Shown here in pieces: positions 18,822-26,754 of a stretch of 41,643 nt of DNA. Each line of letters opens with the position of its first letter. The stretch's first letter is position 1. This DNA comes from Sphingomonadales bacterium. GTDB lineage: Bacteria > Bacteroidota > Bacteroidia > NS11-12g > UBA955. The notes beneath the pieces are model-generated. The model searched no databases. It saw only the letters and a list, made by a program, of their open reading frames with translations, and was not told the origin of the DNA. The position numbers and the translations under genes were made by a program. Location of the stretch: assembly GCA_016872175.1 (NCBI GenBank), contig VHBA01000016.1, positions 1 through 41,643 of the forward strand, in the 5' to 3' direction.

Positions 18822-20281
18822 GCATCAAGGTTTTTGAGGAAGTTGTCTGCTACATCGAAGTGTTGTTGCCGCTTTTCTGCGTCCATGTTGTCCAAGGCTT
18901 TTAGCAGCATTCCAATCCGTGGGTTTTGGCCAAAGAAATCCCGTTGTTTGTGCATGAATGACCAAAACAGGCCGTCCCAGATTTTCTCCCACCGCCCATC
19001 GCCTTTATAGTCCGACATTTTGAGCAGATAATTGCTTCCGCTGATGTAGGGTTTAGAACACATTCTCCCACCATCGGCAAACTGGCTCATGCCATATACA
19101 TTGGGCACCATCACCCAATCGTATGCATCGATGTACATTTCCATAAACCAGCGGTAAACCTCCACGGGGTCAAATTCACACAACAGCATAAAATTTCCCA
19201 GTACCATCAATCTTTCTATGTGGTGGTTATAGCCGGTTTTTAACAGTTTTTGTATGCAGTCGTCTATTGGTAAAATACCTGTTGTGCCAGTATAAAATGA
19301 AGCCGGTATTTTACGTGTAAAGCCCCAGAAATTTCGGTTTCTTTGCTCCGTGCCATGGTTCAGATAAAACAGCCGTATGAATTCGCGCCAGCCGATGATT
19401 TGCCGGATAAAACCTTCCAACGAAGCCAATGGAATGGGATGTTTATCTGAGTATTCAATGGCAGCGTCTATGATTTGTTGGGGTGTTAGCAGGCCGGAAT
19501 TGAGCATGGGCGTTAGCACGGAATGGTGCAGCCAATGTTGTTTTTGTACCAGGGCATCTTCATAGGGTCCAAAATCATGAAAGCGATGTGAAAGAAAATG
19601 CTGCAGCCATTTTTCTGTATCAGTGTGGTTAACCGAATAAATGAACTTTTCTGTTAGGCTGCCCGGATTGTTTGGAAAATGCTGTTCGGTATAACTTATG
19701 GCCTCGCGTGTAAATTCATTTTCATCCGGGAACAACAGTGGGGGCGGGGTTTGCCCTTTGGGATAACGCTTGCGGTTATCGGTATCATAAGTCCATTGTC
19801 CGCCGACCGGTTTGCCATTATCCATGAGAATATTGCGCTGTTTGCGCTGTGCCACATAAAAATCGGTCTGTACGATACTGCCATCCTTGCGCGTGGGCAA
19901 GGGTATATCTGCATCATTTAAAAATGAGGGAGAAGCAAGGTAGGTAACCGGAATGCTGCTGTTTTGTAAACGCATTGAAAGCCAGTTGTCGCAAGGGTCA
20001 TAGCAGGTTATGGAAGAGATTTTATATTGGTTCTTTTCAGAAATAAAATTTCTGATATCCGACAGCGGAGTGGTGCTTTCTAGATATTTAGTTTCGATAC
20101 CATTGCTTTTAAGCCAATGCTTGTAATACTGCATGGAAGCCCTGTGAAGGGCGATTTTTTGTTTGTGGAAGGAATATTGTTTGAAAAACAGGTATTCTTC
20201 GATGATGAATACTCTGGCAACTTGTTTTAAAGGAATAATATCCTTAAAAAGCTGATGCGGGAAGACAATGAAAACATCCAC
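18818..20281 (-). CDS. Cryptochrome/photolyase-related (DPRP/FeS-BCP-like) protein lacking most Fe-S cysteines
   Basis: A 487-aa member of the family that includes PhrB-type (6-4) photolyases: N-terminal [24 protein letters not shown] (289-304), [16 protein letters not shown] (351-366) and [12 protein letters not shown] (394-405). PhrB-type proteins ligate a 4Fe-4S cluster with four cysteines. Here Cys342 (in DDCIQKL) probably corresponds to the first, but the usual C-x2-C...C-P-F stretch after MSDY is replaced by [15 protein letters not shown] (426-440), so three ligands are gone. The remaining Cys368 and Cys408 are not at the expected positions. Start GTG at 20281, just after a TAATCTTT sequence. 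Role is probably light-dependent repair or sensing. Confidence 0.75.
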   Translation of the reverse strand: MDVFIVFPHQLFKDIIPLKQVARVFIIEEYLFFKQYSFHKQKIALHRASMQYYKHWLKSNGIETKYLESTTPLSDIRNFISEKNQYKISSITCYDPCDNWLSMRLQNSSIPVTYLASPSFLNDADIPLPTRKDGSIVQTDFYVAQRKQRNILMDNGKPVGGQWTYDTDNRKRYPKGQTPPPLLFPDENEFTREAISYTEQHFPNNPGSLTEKFIYSVNHTDTEKWLQHFLSHRFHDFGPYEDALVQKQHWLHHSVLTPMLNSGLLTPQQIIDAAIEYSDKHPIPLASLEGFIRQIIGWREFIRLFYLNHGTEQRNRNFWGFTRKIPASFYTGTTGILPIDDCIQKLLKTGYNHHIERLMVLGNFMLLCEFDPVEVYRWFMEMYIDAYDWVMVPNVYGMSQFADGGRMCSKPYISGSNYLLKMSDYKGDGRWEKIWDGLFWSFMHKQRDFFGQNPRIGMLLKALDNMDAEKRQQHFDVADNFLKNLDA

Positions 20282-20317
20282 TAAAGATTAAACAAGCAGG
20301 GATTAGAAGAGTTTTAC

Positions 20318-20505
20318 TAGAAGGTATCTCAAAAATCACTTTGCCCCATTTGGCATTTTTTGTTTGAAGCTAGCTTATTGATGCGTCTTTTTTGCGATAC
20401 TGCGTTGTTTCATTTGTTCAGGCATCCATCCTTAACCGCAGAAAACGCCCTGCCTAGCGCAAAAATACCCGAATTGACTCAAATCTAATTTTGAGATGAA
20501 TTCTA
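20318..20505. repeat. Inverted-repeat-bounded 188-bp segment, possible MITE-like or IS remnant
   Basis: The 308-bp gap between the photolyase pair and the CAP gene (20282-20589) holds no convincing ORF. Within it, 20318-20344 and the reverse complement of 20479-20505 share TAGAA, ATCTCAAAA and TTTG at matching spacing; the core ATCTCAAAAAT at 20326-20336 pairs with AATTTTGAGAT at 20487-20497 with one mismatch. The interior is richer in GC than its flanks. No clear target-site duplication was seen. It could be a non-autonomous element, the end of a decayed insertion sequence, or a long stem structure. Confidence 0.45.
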
Positions 20506-20557
20506 CTTATTTGCTGAATAACAACAAATAAATACAGTTTAACCAGTTTGCTTTTCA

Positions 20558-20579
20558 TATATTTGATTCAATAATTTCG
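20558..20579 (+). promoter_or_regulatory. Two candidate -7 boxes for the CAP-domain gene
   Basis: TATATTTG at 20558-20565 and TAATTTCG at 20572-20579 both match or nearly match TAnnTTTG. The second ends 10 nt before the ATG at 20590 and lies 21 nt after a TTTG at 20547-20550, a plausible -33 element. Confidence 0.4.
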
Positions 20580-20589
20580 TTTACAACTT

Positions 20590-21135
20590 ATGAGAATCTT
20601 TAAAAATTCAACTTGCATATCAACAGTGTGCTTGCTTTTTTTCATGAATTTGCTTGCAGCCCAGACATTGAGCAGTGGAGAGAAAAAATTATATGATCTG
20701 GTTATGAAATACCGGGCTGAGAAAGGATTGCCGGCTATTCCTGTTTCGAAGTCTTTAACAATTGTTGCACAAACCCATGTAAAAGATTTGCAGGATAATG
20801 GACCCTCAGAAGGTCGCTGTAATATGCACAGCTGGTCTGCCAAAGGAAGATGGAAATCCTGCTGCTATACGGATGATCATGCCCAAGCAGCCTGTATGTG
20901 GTCTAAACCCGCTGAACTTACTTCTTACAAAGCCAACGGTTATGAGATAGCTTATATGAGTTCAGCTGAGGTTACTGCAGAAGGAGCGCTGGCTGGCTGG
21001 AAAATCAGTCCTGGCCATAATCAGGTTGTTATCAATGCCGGCATGTGGAACACTCCATGGAAAGCCATTGGAATAGGTGTTTACAAGAACTATGCAGTAA
21101 TTTGGTTTGGGCATGAGCCGGATTCATTGATGTAG
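20590..21135 (+). CDS. Secreted CAP-domain (SCP/PR-1-like) protein
   Basis: A 181-aa protein with a signal peptide (cleaved after NLLAAQ, about residue 25). The mature part has the CAP fold features: LYDLVMKYRAEKGLPAIPVS, TIVAQTHVKDLQDN, a GHNQVVIN segment with the conserved His of the C-terminal strand, and IGIGVYKNYAVIWFG at the end. Bacterial CAP proteins are extracellular and largely of unknown function; some bind lipids or act as proteases. There are four or five cysteines (around 77-103) that could pair after export. It stands alone between the inverted-repeat segment and the frameshifted gene. Confidence 0.82.
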   Translation: MRIFKNSTCISTVCLLFFMNLLAAQTLSSGEKKLYDLVMKYRAEKGLPAIPVSKSLTIVAQTHVKDLQDNGPSEGRCNMHSWSAKGRWKSCCYTDDHAQAACMWSKPAELTSYKANGYEIAYMSSAEVTAEGALAGWKISPGHNQVVINAGMWNTPWKAIGIGVYKNYAVIWFGHEPDSLM

Positions 21136-21226
21136 GATTATACGATAATTAAATGCTCAATGATCTTTAAATTAAAGCTTGAAAACATATTTATTTTCAT
21201 TTAGGTATTTAATTAAAAGTTGTTAA

Positions 21227-21606
21227 ATGAGTACTTCGTTTTTATATGCAATAGATTTACCTTTCGACGAATTAATGCAAGGTAATGAGATTGTCTCAAA
21301 TGATGAATCAATAAGTGAAATTGCTGAGGTTTTTTATGGGTTTATGAGCCACCCCTCAGATTTTGAAAAAAGAGTATTTGATGATAGTAGTAATTCAAAA
21401 AGATATTTGATTTTTTTAAAAGCAACGTTCATGAAGATCAATATGATGATAACTTTGGTTTGGTTTTAAAAGATCTAAAAATATCAGGAAAATTGATTGA
21501 AATATCTATTGAGGAATTAATAAATTTCCAACGTACATCAAGCGATAAAATTGAGCGATTAGACATCAGTAAATATAGCGTAACAGAAATTGCAAAATAT
21601 TATTAA
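21227..21606 (+). pseudogene. Unknown 126-codon gene interrupted by a frameshift at a T7 run
   Basis: The ATG at 21227 opens a frame that ends at 21469 after 80 codons, but the frame that continues directly after the T run at 21411-21417 stays open to a TAA at 21604-21606. If the run had eight Ts the two would read as one protein of about 126 aa, with SKRYLIFFKSNVHEDQYDDN across the junction and a C-terminus ending SVTEIAKYY. The following gene starts 2 nt after this stop, as expected for an intact operon partner. I do not recognise the family: the predicted product is acidic, hydrophilic, without a signal peptide. The DNA is visibly AT-rich. It could be a real pseudogene, a sequencing error, or a slippage-controlled gene. 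Confidence 0.6.
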
Positions 21607-21608
21607 AA

Positions 21609-22202
21609 ATGGAAACCGTAAAAATTGGAAAACAGGAGTGGACAGTCAAAAATTTTGATGTTGATGTTTTTAGAAATGGCCAGTTAATTCAGGAAATACA
21701 AAATCCTGTAGAGTGGCAAAATGCTACAATACCCGCCTGGTGTTATTATGAAAACAAATCGGAAAATGCAGTTTTAAGAGGCAGACTATATAACGGATAT
21801 GCAATTCTGGACAAACAAAATCTTGCTCCGGATGGTTTTCACATCCCAACCATTGAAGAATTTAATGAGTTGATAGAATACATTGGTGGTGAAGACTTTG
21901 GATACAAACTTAAAACAAAAGAAAAGGGCACATGGAAGTCGTGTAAAGGGATAAAGAAAGGTAGCGATGAGTTTGGTTTCAACGCATATCCAACGGGTTT
22001 GCGTGTTTGTACCTGGGGGCCGGGTCCTTTTGTGAATTTTAACGAATATACGCGGTTTTGGTCCGCTACGCTGCTAAACGAAGATACCCTGTTGGGAGCG
22101 CAGCTGGGCTATGGTGATGACAGATTTTTAACTTCTGGCCGTATTTTTAGTGAATGTAAATTTAATTCCGGTTTTTCCGTAAGATTAATTAAGAATCAAT
22201 AG
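21609..22202 (+). CDS. FISUMP-domain protein without a signal peptide
   Basis: A 197-aa protein resembling the Fibrobacter succinogenes major paralogous domain (FISUMP): it opens with a VKIGKQEWTVKNFDVDVFRNG segment type, then YNGYAILDKQNLAPDGFHIPT (shown here as separate blocks YNGYAIL and LAPDGFHIPT), GTWKSCKG, GFNAYPTGLR, RFWSAT and a C-terminal GFSVRLIKN. In most homologues this domain follows an export signal; here there is none, so the protein appears cytoplasmic. Function of the domain is unknown. It follows the frameshifted gene by 2 nt and is probably co-transcribed with it. Confidence 0.75.
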   Translation: METVKIGKQEWTVKNFDVDVFRNGQLIQEIQNPVEWQNATIPAWCYYENKSENAVLRGRLYNGYAILDKQNLAPDGFHIPTIEEFNELIEYIGGEDFGYKLKTKEKGTWKSCKGIKKGSDEFGFNAYPTGLRVCTWGPGPFVNFNEYTRFWSATLLNEDTLLGAQLGYGDDRFLTSGRIFSECKFNSGFSVRLIKNQ

Positions 22203-22210
22203 GATTGATA

Positions 22211-22218
22211 TAAATTTG
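22211..22218 (+). promoter_or_regulatory. -7 promoter box for the 64-aa gene
   Basis: TAAATTTG matches TAnnTTTG and ends 5 nt before the ATG at 22224. It lies 8 nt after the stop codon of the FISUMP gene, so the small gene is probably separately transcribed. Confidence 0.4.
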
Positions 22219-22223
22219 TATTT

Positions 22224-22418
22224 ATGGCTAACACCGTAGTAGTAAAACTGGACTCTTTTTTCAGCGACACCCAAAACAAAAACATTCCTGCCGGTATGGA
22301 GATTAAGGTAGAAACCAATAGTTCAACCCCTGCGACCTGGGAGGTTTCAAAGGCACTTGAAAAAGAGGGCTACAGAAAAAATCAGCTCAGTTCCATTGGT
22401 TTTAAGGTTGTTGGCTGA
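22224..22418 (+). CDS. Small 64-aa protein of unknown function
   Basis: A short soluble protein with strand-like segments (ANTVVVKLDSFFSD, GMEIKVETN) followed by a helix (WEVSKALEKEGY) and a final strand (SSIGFKVVG). There is no signal peptide or membrane segment. I do not recognise the family. The call as a real gene rests on the promoter box 5 nt upstream, a composition like its neighbours, and a good fit between two genes. It ends 27 nt before the convergent yggS stop. Confidence 0.55.
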   Translation: MANTVVVKLDSFFSDTQNKNIPAGMEIKVETNSSTPATWEVSKALEKEGYRKNQLSSIGFKVVG

Positions 22419-22445
22419 TGCCTTAACAAGCACCATAATAAGTCT

Positions 22446-23108
22446 TTACCCCTCAAAAACCTTACTCCCCACCCGCACCATGGTGCTGCCGCATTCCACT
22501 GCAATTGGATAATCGCCGCTCATGCCAATGCTGAGTTCAGTGAAAGCGTCGTTATGGTGCAAAATCCCGGTTTTTAATTCGTGAAATAAATCAGCGACCG
22601 CAGTAAATTCTTTTTTAATCTGCACATTGTCTATAGTGTTGCTGCCCATGGCCATAAGCCCGCAAACACGCACATTTTGCATTTGCTGAAATTCGGTGGT
22701 AGCCAGTAAATCCTTTACTTCAGCAGGTTCCAGGCCGAATTTAGTTTCTTCCTGCGCCACAAACACCTGTAGCAAAACATCCTGCAACTTATTGATTTTT
22801 GCGGCCTGTTTGTTGATTTCCTGTAGCAACTTCAGGCTGTCTGCGCTGTGTATCAGTTTTACAAATGGCACTACATATTTCGCCTTGTTAGTTTGCAAAT
22901 GCCCAATTAGATGCCATTCAATATCTTTTGGCAAAGCCTCATAGCGTTCCAGCAATGCCTGTACGCGGTTTTCGGCAAACGCCCGCTGACCGGCGGAATA
23001 AGCTGTCTCAATTTCAGCTACACTGCGGTATTTGCTCACCACAATCAGCTGTGTATTTATTCCCAGTTTACTTTTTATCTCTTTTAGGCGTGCGGCTATC
23101 GCGTTCAT
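22446..23108 (-). CDS. yggS: YggS-family PLP homeostasis protein
   Basis: A 220-aa protein (PLPHP/PROSC family) with the PLP-binding lysine in LIVVSKYRS (Lys26), FAENRVQAL, WHLIGHLQTNKAKYV, a VLLQVFVAQEETKFGL strand and the phosphate-binding end LSIGMSGDYPIAVECGSTMVRVGS broken into LSIGMSGDYPIAVECG and STMVRVG. It is a single TIM barrel that carries pyridoxal phosphate and buffers its level. I start at the ATG at 23108; a longer frame exists upstream, but its extra 55 residues are a His/Phe/Cys-rich run antisense to the DUF4296 gene and do not belong. Promoter box at 23148-23141. Confidence 0.88.
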   Translation of the reverse strand: MNAIAARLKEIKSKLGINTQLIVVSKYRSVAEIETAYSAGQRAFAENRVQALLERYEALPKDIEWHLIGHLQTNKAKYVVPFVKLIHSADSLKLLQEINKQAAKINKLQDVLLQVFVAQEETKFGLEPAEVKDLLATTEFQQMQNVRVCGLMAMGSNTIDNVQIKKEFTAVADLFHELKTGILHHNDAFTELSIGMSGDYPIAVECGSTMVRVGSKVFEG

Positions 23109-23113
23109 TTGCG

Positions 23114-23148
23114 TAATTTTGTGGTATCTGTGTTGCTCCGCAAAATTA
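23114..23148. promoter_or_regulatory. Mirrored divergent promoter boxes between yggS and the DUF4296 gene
   Basis: TAATTTTG on the plus strand (23114-23121) and the same TAATTTTG on the minus strand (CAAAATTA at 23141-23148) form a perfect 8-bp inverted pair 19 bp apart. Both match TAnnTTTG. The plus box ends 8 nt before the GTG at 23130; the minus box ends 32 nt before yggS, and each box lies within or next to the other gene's leader, so the two promoters overlap. -33 elements are not obvious. Confidence 0.5.
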
Positions 23149-23465
23149 CCATAGCCTGCCTGTTTGTTGTTGCCGCCTGCGCAAAAAAAGCACCCATTGC
23201 AAAAGAAAAAATGGTGGAAGTGATGACAGACGTGATGCTTATGGAGTCGGCCAATGCCATCAATTACAATCATGGCCTACTGCCTGATAGTCTTTGGGAA
23301 AACGATTATACTGTAGTTTTCAAGAAAAATAATATCTCAAAAGAGGAATTTAAAAATGCCATTTCTTATTACCAGGAACATCCGGATGTGTTTTCAGGAA
23401 TAATGGAAAAGGTAATTACACGGTTGCAAAAAATGCAACTCAAACGTCAAACGGAGCGCCCTTGA
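23130..23465 (+). CDS. DUF4296 lipoprotein
   Basis: About 111 aa from a GTG at 23130: MLLRKITIACLFVVAAC, a short signal peptide with a lipobox Cys (VAAC), then KMVEVMTDVMLMESA, a LLPDSLWENDYTVVFKKNNIS segment and a helix ending MEKVITRLQKMQ. This is the DUF4296 pattern found in Bacteroidota, function unknown. Frames from TTG 23109 or GTG 23121 are open but would place the start in the promoter box. Its stop TGA overlaps the TTG of mutS2 (TTGA at 23462-23465), implying coupling. Confidence 0.72.
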   Translation: MLLRKITIACLFVVAACAKKAPIAKEKMVEVMTDVMLMESANAINYNHGLLPDSLWENDYTVVFKKNNISKEEFKNAISYYQEHPDVFSGIMEKVITRLQKMQLKRQTERP

Positions 23466-25816
23466 TTTATCCAGCGGAATTTGAAACCATCATTGGCTTT
23501 GACCGCATTCGCGAAGCCTTGAAAAGCCGCTGTCGATTCGCTACTGCTGCCTTGCGTTTTTCTGAAATGGGGATGCTAAGTCGGTGGGATTCCATTCAGT
23601 TGCACTTTGACAGGTCAGATCAGTGGCGTCTTTTTACCGAGAAACACCCGGCTGCAATTCCATTTGATGGCAGCGAAGATTTGATGCATGGACTTTCCGT
23701 GCTTTCCGTAGAAAATGCCTTTTTCACCGAAGATGAGCTTTTTGTCTTAAGCCGTACGCTGCAAAACTACCTGCGCACCTCTGCTGTGCTGCGTAAATTC
23801 AGTAACGACTACCCACTTCTGCATGCCTTGTTAAGCGAAGACGAAGGGTTGCAAGGCGTTGTAAAGAGTATAGAAACTGTTATCAGCGACAAGGGTCAGC
23901 TGAAACCAAATGCTTCTGTGTCTTTTGCCAAACTTACTGCGGATATTGAGCGTATCGAAAAGGAAGTACGAAACCAGGTAAAACAACTATTTAAACAATG
24001 GCGTGATGCAGGCTATACGGCCGATGCAGAGCTTACCGTGCGCGAAGAGCGCATCGTTATTCCGGTAAAAGCCGAGCACAAGCGAAAGGTGAATGGTTTT
24101 GTGAAGGATGTGAGCGCCACCGGCCAGGTGCTTTTTGTGGAACCGGTAGAGAGCCTCGAATTGAACAACCGCCTGAAAGAGCTGTATGCAGAGCGGCGCA
24201 GGGAACGGGAGCGAATTTTGCTGAGAACAACAGATTTATTACGGCCTCACAAGCCCGTTGTTGAATCGGCAATGTCTTCGCTGGTGGAAATGGATGTGCT
24301 TGCTGCCAGGGTAGCGTATGCCGGCGCTTTGGGAGCCCATCGTCCGCGGTTAACTATTGATGCCGTTCTGTCACTAAAAAATGCTGTCAATCCATTGCTG
24401 AAAACCCAAAATGTGGTTCCTTTAGATCTGCAACTTAGCCTTGAAAACCGCTTTCTGGTCATTTCCGGCCCCAATGCCGGAGGAAAAAGTGTAGCACTAA
24501 AAACGGCGTTTTTGCTGCAGTATATGGTGCAGCACGGTTTGTTTATTCCAGCTTCACCCGATAGCGAATGCGGTGTTTTTTCAGGCATGATGATGGACTG
24601 CGGTGATGGACAGAGCATGGAAGCCGGACTCAGCACATTCAGTGCGCACTTGGCACACCTCAAAGCCATGACTGATGCGGCAAAGCCAGGAATTCTCATT
24701 GGGGTGGATGAAATTGGAGATGGTACTGATCCAAGATTTGGTGGCCCCATTGCACGCGTTATTCTGAATCAATTGCTTAAAAAAGGAACAAGCGCCATTG
24801 TTACAACGCATTTCAGCAGCGTGAAAGAATGGGCCGGACAAACAGAAGGTGTGCAAAACGCAGGTATGGCCTACGATTTAGAACATTTGCAGCCATTGTA
24901 CCGCATGGTGCCGGGCAAACCCGGAAGTTCATTTGCCTTGCAGCTACTGAAAAAAACAGGTTTTTCAGACCTGATTATCCAGGAAATTGAGGGCTTGGGC
25001 GGTGAAGAGAGCCGCAAAACAGAACATTTGCTGGTAGAACTGGAACAACAGCAGGGCAGATTACAGCAACTATTAAATGAAAACGAGCAGAAGGAAAAGC
25101 ATTTGCAATTGCTTCTGGAAGAATATCATTCCCTGAAGCAAAAAATTGAAGCCAGGCGCCGCGAAATGCTTGAGCAGGCCAAAATAAAGGCAGGCAGGAT
25201 GCTGGATGATGCGAATAAACAGATAGAAATGACCATTCGGGTTATTCGTGAGCACAAGGCAGACAAGGTCAAGACACAGGCGGTGCGAGGAAAGCTCAAT
25301 AAGTTTCGGGAGCAGATAAAAACAGAGCCTGTGCCTGAGGAGAAGCCATTAAGGCCGGCTGTACCAGTGAAATGGCTGCCGGGAATGCCCGTAAAAAGCC
25401 TGCAGAATGGTGCTGTTGGAGAAGTGCTGGAAGTGAAGAAGGACAAGCTGAAATTGGCGCTGGGGCTTGTTCAGGTTTGGTTACCTCTCAACGAAGTGGA
25501 GCCAGCCGAAAAACAGAAGTCAGGCAAACAGCCCGGAACCAAGGGATATAACTGGGTAGAGCGAAATGCAACATTCAATCCGCGGCTTGATTTAAGGGGT
25601 GAAAGGGAAGAGGATGCGCTAAAAAAAGTGGCTGTTTGGATGGACGAGGCCTATGCTCTGGGGCAATTTAATTTAAAGATAATTCATGGCAGGGGAGATG
25701 GTATTTTGCGTAAATCGCTAAGACAATTTTTGAAAACCGTGAATTATGTACGCAGTTATCACAGCGAACAGGAAGAGCAAGGCGGTGATGGGTGCACGGT
25801 AATTATCCTGATGTAA
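23462..25816 (+). CDS. mutS2: Endonuclease MutS2
   Basis: A 784-aa protein with the MutS2 layout: N-terminal core and lever (about 1-320), ATPase with Walker A GPNAGGKS (336-343) and a DEIGDGTDPRFGG Walker B/D region, a long K/E/Q coiled coil (about 510-610) and a C-terminal Smr nuclease domain with LDLRG (709-713) and HGRGDG (742-747). There is no MutS mismatch-recognition domain. MutS2 acts on branched DNA and on collided ribosomes in various bacteria. The usual LDLHG/LDLRG catalytic patch is present. The TTG start overlaps the DUF4296 stop; opening MIYPAEFE fits the family. Confidence 0.9.
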   Translation: MIYPAEFETIIGFDRIREALKSRCRFATAALRFSEMGMLSRWDSIQLHFDRSDQWRLFTEKHPAAIPFDGSEDLMHGLSVLSVENAFFTEDELFVLSRTLQNYLRTSAVLRKFSNDYPLLHALLSEDEGLQGVVKSIETVISDKGQLKPNASVSFAKLTADIERIEKEVRNQVKQLFKQWRDAGYTADAELTVREERIVIPVKAEHKRKVNGFVKDVSATGQVLFVEPVESLELNNRLKELYAERRRERERILLRTTDLLRPHKPVVESAMSSLVEMDVLAARVAYAGALGAHRPRLTIDAVLSLKNAVNPLLKTQNVVPLDLQLSLENRFLVISGPNAGGKSVALKTAFLLQYMVQHGLFIPASPDSECGVFSGMMMDCGDGQSMEAGLSTFSAHLAHLKAMTDAAKPGILIGVDEIGDGTDPRFGGPIARVILNQLLKKGTSAIVTTHFSSVKEWAGQTEGVQNAGMAYDLEHLQPLYRMVPGKPGSSFALQLLKKTGFSDLIIQEIEGLGGEESRKTEHLLVELEQQQGRLQQLLNENEQKEKHLQLLLEEYHSLKQKIEARRREMLEQAKIKAGRMLDDANKQIEMTIRVIREHKADKVKTQAVRGKLNKFREQIKTEPVPEEKPLRPAVPVKWLPGMPVKSLQNGAVGEVLEVKKDKLKLALGLVQVWLPLNEVEPAEKQKSGKQPGTKGYNWVERNATFNPRLDLRGEREEDALKKVAVWMDEAYALGQFNLKIIHGRGDGILRKSLRQFLKTVNYVRSYHSEQEEQGGDGCTVIILM

Positions 25817-25846
25817 TTTAGCGGTCTGGATTTACTAATCTGACCT

Positions 25847-25854
25847 TATCTTTG
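25847..25854 (+). promoter_or_regulatory. -7 promoter box for folD
   Basis: TATCTTTG matches TAnnTTTG and ends 6 nt before the ATG at 25861. It overlaps a TTG at 25852 that would be an upstream start, which is one reason the later ATG is preferred. Confidence 0.4.
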
Positions 25855-25860
25855 CCTGCC

Positions 25861-26754
25861 ATGGCAACAATCATTGATGGAAGGGTGGTTTCAGCGAGTA
25901 TTCGAGAATCTCTTTCCAGAGAAGTACAAACCCTTGTTTCGCAAGGTCTACGGCCACCCCATTTGGTAGCAATTCTGGTGGGAAATGATGGCGGCAGCCA
26001 AACCTATGTGGGAGCTAAAGAAAAGGCATGTCACGAAGTTGGATTTTTAGGCAGTGTTATCCGTTATCCGGAAACGGTTACGGAAGAGGAATTGCTTGCG
26101 AAAGTAAATGAAATCAACCACAATGACCAGATTGACGGTCTTATAGTGCAATTGCCATTGCCCAAGCATATCAATGAAAATCGTGTAACGCTCGCCATTA
26201 CTCCTGAAAAGGATGTGGATGGTTTCCACGATGTCAATATGGGCCGCCTTACCAAAGGTGCAGACGGTATTAAACCAGCAACACCTTATGGTATTACCCT
26301 CATGTTAAAACATTACGGAATTCCTACTGAAGGCAAGCATGTGGTTGTTATTGGCCGCAGCAATATCGTGGGCAGGCCTATGAGTATTTTGTTGTCAAAT
26401 CCCGGCGAAACCGGCAACGCCACGGTAACGGTGTGTCATAGCCGCACACCCAACCTGACATGGTTTACCCAAAATGCAGATATTATTGTTGCAGCGCTAG
26501 GAAAGCCGGGTTTTCTAATCGGCGATATGGTGAAAGAAGGTTGTGTGATAATTGATGTGGGCACCACCCGTGTGGATGATCCAACCAAAAAAGCAGGATG
26601 GCGCCTTTGTGGTGATGTGGATTTTGCATCTGTAGAGCCAAAGGCATCCGCCATAACGCCCGTTCCGGGTGGTGTGGGTCCCATGACCATCGCCGGATTG
26701 CTTGTGAATACCCTGAAAGCCAGAAAAGCCGGTCTTGCAGCACGAACAGCATAA
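25861..26754 (+). CDS. folD: Bifunctional methylene-THF dehydrogenase/methenyl-THF cyclohydrolase
   Basis: A 297-aa protein of normal length with the catalytic-lysine region SQTYVGAKEKAC, the substrate segment DGLIVQLPLPKHIN, the NADP-binding VVIGRSNIVGRPMS and the C-terminal signature TPVPGGVGPMTIA. It interconverts methylene-, methenyl- and 10-formyl-tetrahydrofolate in the cytoplasm for purine and methionine synthesis. I use the ATG at 25861 because family proteins open this way and an upstream TTG sits inside the promoter box. It overlaps the start of queE by 20 nt if queE begins at its earliest candidate. Confidence 0.92.
   Translation: MATIIDGRVVSASIRESLSREVQTLVSQGLRPPHLVAILVGNDGGSQTYVGAKEKACHEVGFLGSVIRYPETVTEEELLAKVNEINHNDQIDGLIVQLPLPKHINENRVTLAITPEKDVDGFHDVNMGRLTKGADGIKPATPYGITLMLKHYGIPTEGKHVVVIGRSNIVGRPMSILLSNPGETGNATVTVCHSRTPNLTWFTQNADIIVAALGKPGFLIGDMVKEGCVIIDVGTTRVDDPTKKAGWRLCGDVDFASVEPKASAITPVPGGVGPMTIAGLLVNTLKARKAGLAARTA

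Noticed and set aside
21165-21177. AT-rich palindrome CTTTAA-A-TTAAAG upstream of the frameshifted gene
   Set aside because: Too short and too AT-rich to support an operator or terminator call.
23109-23273. N-terminal extension of YggS by 55 residues
   Set aside because: The extra residues are a His/Cys/Phe-rich run antisense to the DUF4296 gene, and YggS proteins start at the internal ATG.
25852-25860. TTG start of folD
   Set aside because: It lies inside the promoter-like box and adds residues not seen in the family; the ATG at 25861 fits.
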